Assembly: GCA_044865965.1 (NCBI GenBank)
Contig: JBIOTP010000014.1
Span: 1 to 9,706 of the forward strand
DNA length: 9,706 nt
Direction of reading: 5' to 3'
Source of the DNA: Solirubrobacter sp044865965
GTDB taxonomy: Bacteria > Actinomycetota > Thermoleophilia > Solirubrobacterales > Solirubrobacteraceae
Positions 6,005-9,706 of this stretch are shown here, piece by piece. The position numbers and the translations under genes were made by a program. Below the pieces are notes generated by a model. That model was not told the origin of the DNA, did not search any database, and saw only the letters and a program-made list of their open reading frames with translations. Every line of letters begins with the position of its first letter. Position 1 is the stretch's first letter.

Positions 6005-7450
6005 GGGGCAGCCCTCCGGCGCCCGGCGGTGGCCGGTCGCCTGCTCGAAGGCGAACGCGTAGCGGAACAGCGGGCCGTCCTGGTAGGGCATCGCGACCAG
6101 CTCGAGCCCGACCGGCGCGCCGTCGCCGGTGAAGCCGGCGGGCACCGTGATCGCGGGCATCCAGGTCTGGGAGGCGATCAGGGTGTTGGTGGGGAACGTC
6201 AGCGTCGTCCAGTCGGCCCGGCCGGCCATCGTCGGCGGCGGGATCTGCACGCTCGGATAGACGAGCACGTCGAGCTCGGCCATCGCGTTCGCGACCACGA
6301 GCGTGAACTCGTGGCGGGCGGCGAAGCGCTTGAGGTAGCCGGGGTCCTCGTCGGGCTCGTCGGGCCCGTCCATGATCGCGTCCATGAGGTCGAGCCGCTT
6401 GTCGTACTGCTCGCGCTCGTAGGCGTCGGCGAGCCTGCGCACCGGCGGGTCGTCGAGCTCGGCCAGGTAGGAGTCGAGGTCGTGCTTGGAGCGGTCCGTG
6501 TACATCGACGTGGCGACGATGTGGTCGAACAGGTCGGGGATCTCGACCTCGACGACCGTCGCGCCCGCGTCTTTGAGCCCGTCGACCGCGCGGGCGACTA
6601 TCGCCGTGACCTGCGGATCCTCGCCGACCGCGTTGGTGACGAGGCCGGCGCGCGCGCCGCGCAGCCCGCCGGCGTCCAGCTCGGCCGCGTACGGGCGCTC
6701 GCGCCGCGCGACGGTCGCGGCGACGCTGTACGGATCGGCCGGGTCGTAGCCGGCCAGCACGTCGAACACCCGCGCGGCGTCCGCCACCGTTCGCGCCATC
6801 GGCCCGACCGTGTCCTGCGGGATCACCAGGTAGGAGCTGCCGGTGCGCGGCACGACGCCCGGCGTGCTGCGGACGCCGACGAGGTTGCAGAACGACGACG
6901 GCACCCGGATCGAGCCGCCGCAGTCGGTCCCGAGCCCGACCGCCCCGAGGTTCGCCGCCACCGCCGCGCCGGTGCCGGCGCTCGACCCGCCGGGGTCGCG
7001 GTCGGTGTCGTAGGGGTTGCGCGTCTCGCCGGTCTTCGACGAGTACGAGAACCACGACGTCGCCCAGTCCGGCAGCGCGGTCTTGGCGAGCACGATCGCG
7101 CCCGCCTCGCGCAGGCGCCGGGCGACGGTCGCGTCCCGCGCGGGCCGGTAGCCGTCCATCGCGATCGAGCCGAACGTCGTCGGGATGCCGGCGGTCTCGA
7201 TGTTGTCCTTCAGCAGCACCGGGACGCCGTGCAGCGGGCCCGCCGGCGCGCCGGTGTCCGCGAGCGCGCGGTCGAGCTCCTCGGCGCGGTCGAGCGCGTG
7301 CTCGCTGATCGTCACGATCGAGGTCAGCGTGCGGTCATAGGCGTCGATCCGGTCGAGGTAGCCCTGCACGAGCTCGACCGCGGACAGCTCCCGCGACCGG
7401 AGCACGCGCAGGATCGACTCGATCGTGGCCTCCGGGAGAACGAAGTCCAT
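6002..7450 (-). CDS. Amidase signature family hydrolase
   Basis: The 482-residue product is a complete amidase-signature enzyme, hydrolysing C-N bonds of amides through a Ser-cisSer-Lys triad; it is probably cytoplasmic, as no signal peptide is seen. Lys81 lies in VLLKDNIETAG, cis-Ser156 in DPGGSSAGTGAAVA (152-165), and nucleophile Ser180 in GTDCGGSIRVPS (174-185). The 24-residue spacing between the two Ser matches characterised members. C-terminal wording such as MPAITVPAGFTGDGAPVGLELVA is also typical. It resembles the stand-alone amidase branch rather than GatA of the tRNA amidotransferase, since no gatB/gatC is nearby; the substrate is unknown. ATG 7450 is chosen because family homology starts there (MDFVLPEATIESILRVLRS) and an AGGG lies 8 bases upstream; the open frame extends to 7627, but that part is out-of-frame translation of the upstream gene. 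It overlaps the upstream gene as read and is coupled to the P450 remnant downstream. Confidence 0.92.
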   Translation of the reverse strand: MDFVLPEATIESILRVLRSRELSAVELVQGYLDRIDAYDRTLTSIVTISEHALDRAEELDRALADTGAPAGPLHGVPVLLKDNIETAGIPTTFGSIAMDGYRPARDATVARRLREAGAIVLAKTALPDWATSWFSYSSKTGETRNPYDTDRDPGGSSAGTGAAVAANLGAVGLGTDCGGSIRVPSSFCNLVGVRSTPGVVPRTGSSYLVIPQDTVGPMARTVADAARVFDVLAGYDPADPYSVAATVARRERPYAAELDAGGLRGARAGLVTNAVGEDPQVTAIVARAVDGLKDAGATVVEVEIPDLFDHIVATSMYTDRSKHDLDSYLAELDDPPVRRLADAYEREQYDKRLDLMDAIMDGPDEPDEDPGYLKRFAARHEFTLVVANAMAELDVLVYPSVQIPPPTMAGRADWTTLTFPTNTLIASQTWMPAITVPAGFTGDGAPVGLELVAMPYQDGPLFRYAFAFEQATGHRRAPEGCP

Positions 7451-9706
7451 GGACGGGACCCTACTTGCCCTGAGCGCCCCTTCTTCGCGACGAACAGGCG
7501 CGCCCGCGCGAGGTAGCCCTCGCCGGCGCGGACCACGCGGGTGCGATGCCGCGCGCGGTCGTAGACGGTCGCGCGGCCGCGACCGACCTGGGTGAGCGTG
7601 CCGTCGCAGCGGTCCTCGACGACCCACGTCGCGCTGCCGCTGAACGTCGTCACGCTCGCGCCGGCCACCGCGCGGAAGACGCCCTTGGAGGCGCCGCTGA
7701 GCGAGCGGACCGCGCCCTTGGCGGCGCCGCGGGCGACGCAGGCGCGCTCGCTGCCGGGCGGCGTCTGGAGCTCGAGGTCGGTGCGTGCGCCGACTCCACG
7801 CCGCTGCGCCCGCGCCTGGCGGATCCGGAACATCGCCGCGCCGAGGGTGGCGGTCTGGAGGCGGCGGGTCGCGGGCCTGAAGTCGCCCGCCGTCGCCAAC
7901 TCGACCCGGCCCCTGCGGGCGTCGACGGTGGAGCCGATCGGAATGCTCGCCACGCCCTTCAGGGGGATGTAGCCGTCACCCGCCTGCATGGTGCGGCGCC
8001 CGGGCAGCAGGATCCTGACCTCGCCGCTGAGCACCCGCAGCGTGGCCCGGACGCCCGCGACCGGCGGCTGGTTCCCGAGGCGGAAGGGATCGCAGGCGTC
8101 GCCGATGCGGTCGCCGTCGTCGTCCTGCTGCGCCGGGTTCGCGGCGTCCGGGCAGTTGTCGCTCGCGGCCGGGACGCCGTCGGCGTCCGGGGCGTCGACG
8201 GTCCAGGCCGCCGCCGCCGGCGTCGCGTCGCGATTGCCGGCGCCGTCGACGGCGCGCACCTCCACGTGGTGCTCGCCGTCCGCGAGGCGGCCGACCCGCA
8301 GCGGCGACGTGCAGGGCGCGAAGGCCGCGCCGTCGAGCCCGCACTCGAAGCCGGCGGCGTCCGGGGAGCCGAACGTCACCTCCGCGCCGCCGGCGGTGAC
8401 GCGCGGCGGCGCGCCGGAGATCGTCGTCTCCGGCGCGACCGTGTCCACCGTCCACGTCGCCGCCGGCGACGCCGGCCCGACGTTGCGGGCGCGGTCGATC
8501 GCGCGCGCCTGGAACCAGTGGGCGCCGTCGGGCAGGCGCGTGCGGACCGCCGGGGAGGCGCACGGCGCGAAGCCCGGATCGCCGTCGAAGCGGCACTCGA
8601 AGCGCTCCACGTCCTGCGCCGGCGACGTGAACGCGATGCTCGCGCCGGCTGTATTCGTGAGGGGCGCGGGCGCGGTGACGACGACGCTCGCGGGCGTGCG
8701 ATCGATCGTCCAGGTCCATTGCGCCGGACTGTCGTCGGCGTTGCCGGCGCCGTCCACGGCCCACACGGAGAACACGTGATCGCCCTCGGCGAGGCCGGTG
8801 TGGGTGACCGGGGAAACGCACGAGGGCAGCACGCGCCCGTCGTCGAGCCGGCAGCGATACGACGCGACGCCCTGGCTCGGCGAGCCGAACTCGAACCTCG
8901 CGTCCGGCGACTGCGTGAGCCGCGGCGGCCCCGCGTCGATGCGCGTGTCCGGGCGCTGGGTGTCGACCGTCCAGCGGTACTCGGCGGGCGTCGCTTCCAC
9001 GAGCCCGCCGGCGGCGACCGTCCACACTCGGAACGTGTGCGGCCCGTCCGCGAGGTCCAGGTAGCCGACCGGCGACCTGCACGCGCGCTCGCGGGCGCCG
9101 TCGAGCGAGCAGACGGTGACTGCGTCGCGATCGGGATCGCTCGACGCGAACGCGAAGCGCGCGTCACGGGCGCGCGTCAGCGGGTCCGGGCCGGACGTGA
9201 TCTCCGTGTCCGGCTGCGGCTCGGTGGAGAGGCTCAACTCGTCGAAGTGAATCGACCTCGCCTGCGCCACGGAGATCGTCACGCGCGCGATCACGGGGCG
9301 CTCCGGCGGGTCGCGCGGCGCGAGCGCGACGTGCGTCCACGGCTGCTCGGGCGCGAACGTCGTCGCGTCGACCCGTCCGCCCTCCGCGTCGTACGCCGTG
9401 ACCGTCACGGCGCCCCGCTCGTCCGAGCCCACCCACATCCGGACGAACGCCTGCGCGCCGTCGAACCGCAGCGTGATCTCCGGGCAGGTCACGTCCGCGA
9501 ACGGACCCGCCGGCGACCCGCTGCTCGTGCTCACGACCGCCTGGCCGTGGCACGGCGTGCGCGCGACGCCGGCCGCGCGCAGCGCGACGTCGACGTTGGT
9601 CGCGCCGTCGAAGGACACGAGCTCGGGCGGCGGCGACACGGCGCGGGCGCCCGTCGCGCCGAGGGCGAGCACGGCGGCCGCGGCCGCCGCGGCGATCAGC
9701 GGGGAT
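7324..9706 (-). CDS. Secreted modular protein: beta-sandwich, four Ig-like repeats, TSP3-like calcium repeats, FecR-like domain (5' end outside window)
   Basis: The frame is open to the right edge. Residues before the GTG at 9672 read SPLIAAAAAAA and continue into VLALGATGARA, the core of a signal peptide, so the true start lies beyond 9706. Counting from 9672: residues 14-150 form a beta-sandwich, possibly carbohydrate-binding, ending in IHFDELSLS; 154-494 hold four Ig-like repeats of about 85 residues, each with a Cys pair; 496-530 (DADGVP...NCPD...QQDDDGDRIGDACDPF) match calcium-binding thrombospondin type 3 repeats; 540-727 resemble a FecR-like domain (SGEVRILLPGRR, IPIGSTVDARRGRVELATA, WVVEDRCDGTLTQVGRGRA, VVRAGEGYLARA). 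An extracellular or cell-surface adhesive or sensory role is plausible, but no function is known to me. The last 50 residues after FVAKKG are Arg/Ser/Cys-rich out-of-frame translation of the amidase start; the intended stop is probably TAG at 7463-7461 in the neighbouring frame. Confidence 0.8.
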   Translation of the reverse strand, partial: SPLIAAAAAAAVLALGATGARAVSPPPELVSFDGATNVDVALRAAGVARTPCHGQAVVSTSSGSPAGPFADVTCPEITLRFDGAQAFVRMWVGSDERGAVTVTAYDAEGGRVDATTFAPEQPWTHVALAPRDPPERPVIARVTISVAQARSIHFDELSLSTEPQPDTEITSGPDPLTRARDARFAFASSDPDRDAVTVCSLDGARERACRSPVGYLDLADGPHTFRVWTVAAGGLVEATPAEYRWTVDTQRPDTRIDAGPPRLTQSPDARFEFGSPSQGVASYRCRLDDGRVLPSCVSPVTHTGLAEGDHVFSVWAVDGAGNADDSPAQWTWTIDRTPASVVVTAPAPLTNTAGASIAFTSPAQDVERFECRFDGDPGFAPCASPAVRTRLPDGAHWFQARAIDRARNVGPASPAATWTVDTVAPETTISGAPPRVTAGGAEVTFGSPDAAGFECGLDGAAFAPCTSPLRVGRLADGEHHVEVRAVDGAGNRDATPAAAAWTVDAPDADGVPAASDNCPDAANPAQQDDDGDRIGDACDPFRLGNQPPVAGVRATLRVLSGEVRILLPGRRTMQAGDGYIPLKGVASIPIGSTVDARRGRVELATAGDFRPATRRLQTATLGAAMFRIRQARAQRRGVGARTDLELQTPPGSERACVARGAAKGAVRSLSGASKGVFRAVAGASVTTFSGSATWVVEDRCDGTLTQVGRGRATVYDRARHRTRVVRAGEGYLARARLFVAKKGRSGQVGSRPWTSFSRRPRSSRSCACSGRGSCPRSSSCRATSTGSTPMTAR
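7454..7465 (-). promoter_or_regulatory. Likely ribosome-binding region of the amidase and hidden stop of the upstream gene
   Basis: On the minus strand AAGTAGGG precedes the amidase ATG (7450), with AGGG 8 bases upstream. The TAG inside it (7463-7461) would be the natural stop of the upstream secreted-protein gene in the frame shifted by one base, leaving a 10-base gap typical of an operon. Confidence 0.45.
7477..7480 (-). other. Probable one-base frameshift site (GGGG) near the end of the secreted-protein gene
   Basis: On the minus strand the codons read AAG AAG GGG CGC TCA and then run on for about 50 residues of low-plausibility sequence. With one G fewer the frame becomes AAG AAG GGC GCT CAG GGC AAG TAG, ending the protein as KKGAQGK ten bases before the amidase ATG. 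This could be a sequencing error in a short homopolymer or a genuine recent mutation. Confidence 0.45.
8194..9213 (-). repeat. Four tandem Ig-like domain repeats within the secreted protein
   Basis: The units, in coding order, lie at about 9213-8959, 8952-8701, 8694-8443 and 8433-8194. Each follows a pattern of P(D/E)T or similar, then GPPRLT, (F/I)xF(G/T)SP, C(R/G)(L/F)DG, C(x)SP, LADG(x)H(x)F(x)VxAVDGAGN and finally WT(V/I)D. Each has two Cys about 10 residues apart that could form a disulfide. The similarity is at protein level and diverged, so the units are old duplications rather than recent DNA copies. Confidence 0.8.

Noticed and set aside
4671..7055. A 794-codon open frame on the minus strand spanning corA and most of the amidase gene.
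   Set aside because: Its product is Arg/Ala/Asp/His-rich out-of-frame translation of two well-recognised genes. Only the short piece at about 5826-6002 is meaningful (the P450 N-terminus). Long antisense open frames are expected in very GC-rich DNA.
6029..7516. A 495-codon plus-strand open frame opposite the amidase.
   Set aside because: Arg/Val/Gly/His-rich shadow translation; the amidase catalytic triad is on the other strand.
7976..9082. Tandem similarity in the right part considered as a possible DNA repeat array or CRISPR.
   Set aside because: The periodicity (~255 bases) is that of diverged Ig-like protein domains; there are no short identical repeats with unique spacers.

Overview
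The window is very GC-rich and densely coded, with strong G/C preference at third codon positions. That base composition, the CioA-like cytochrome bd subunit, the secreted protein with Ig-like repeats, calcium-type repeats and a FecR-like end, and the M15 peptidase with an RALGNQAF-type leader all suggest a chromosomal segment of an actinobacterium. Solirubrobacterales (Thermoleophilia) is my best guess, but it is an inference from gene style; there is no rRNA or other phylogenetic marker here.

Layout, left to right. (1) 1-575, minus: the N-terminal 191 codons of cytochrome bd oxidase subunit I (cydA), running off the left edge. (2) 590-1849, plus: a shortened aldehyde-dehydrogenase-fold protein, divergent from cydA with only 14 bases between start codons, lacking the catalytic Cys segment and several other active-site positions. 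(3) 1850-1991: a 142-base gap holding a perfect 19-base palindrome in an AT-richer island. (4) 1992-3404, plus: a secreted glycoside-hydrolase-like protein (TIM barrel, WNEPN and DEYG motifs). (5) 3382-4704, minus: an M15-type peptidoglycan peptidase whose catalytic domain is split by a long coiled coil and which carries an N-terminal motif resembling that of contractile-injection-system (eCIS) associated proteins; its 3' end overlaps the previous gene by 23 bases. (6) 4728-5702, plus: a CorA-type Mg2+/Co2+ channel with the GMN motif, divergent from the M15 gene with a 23-base gap. (7) 5680-6002, minus: the remains of a cytochrome P450 gene, with N-terminal and C-terminal ends joined out of frame and the middle (including the haem-Cys region) lost. 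(8) 6002-7450, minus: an amidase-signature hydrolase whose stop overlaps the P450 start as TGATG. (9) 7324-9706, minus: a large secreted modular protein, cut at its 5' end by the window edge, whose reading frame runs 127 bases into the amidase gene, probably because of a one-base frameshift near its natural stop.

The right half of the minus strand (secreted protein, amidase, P450 remnant) looks like one transcription unit. The other genes are a mixed set of respiration, ion transport and exported-enzyme functions with no obvious shared pathway. I see no tRNA, rRNA, CRISPR array, transposase or integrase. The item most worth following is the M15 peptidase: a candidate injected or loaded cell-wall-lytic effector with an unusual domain insertion. 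Next are three degenerate loci (ALDH pseudoenzyme, P450 deletion scar, frameshifted C-terminus).
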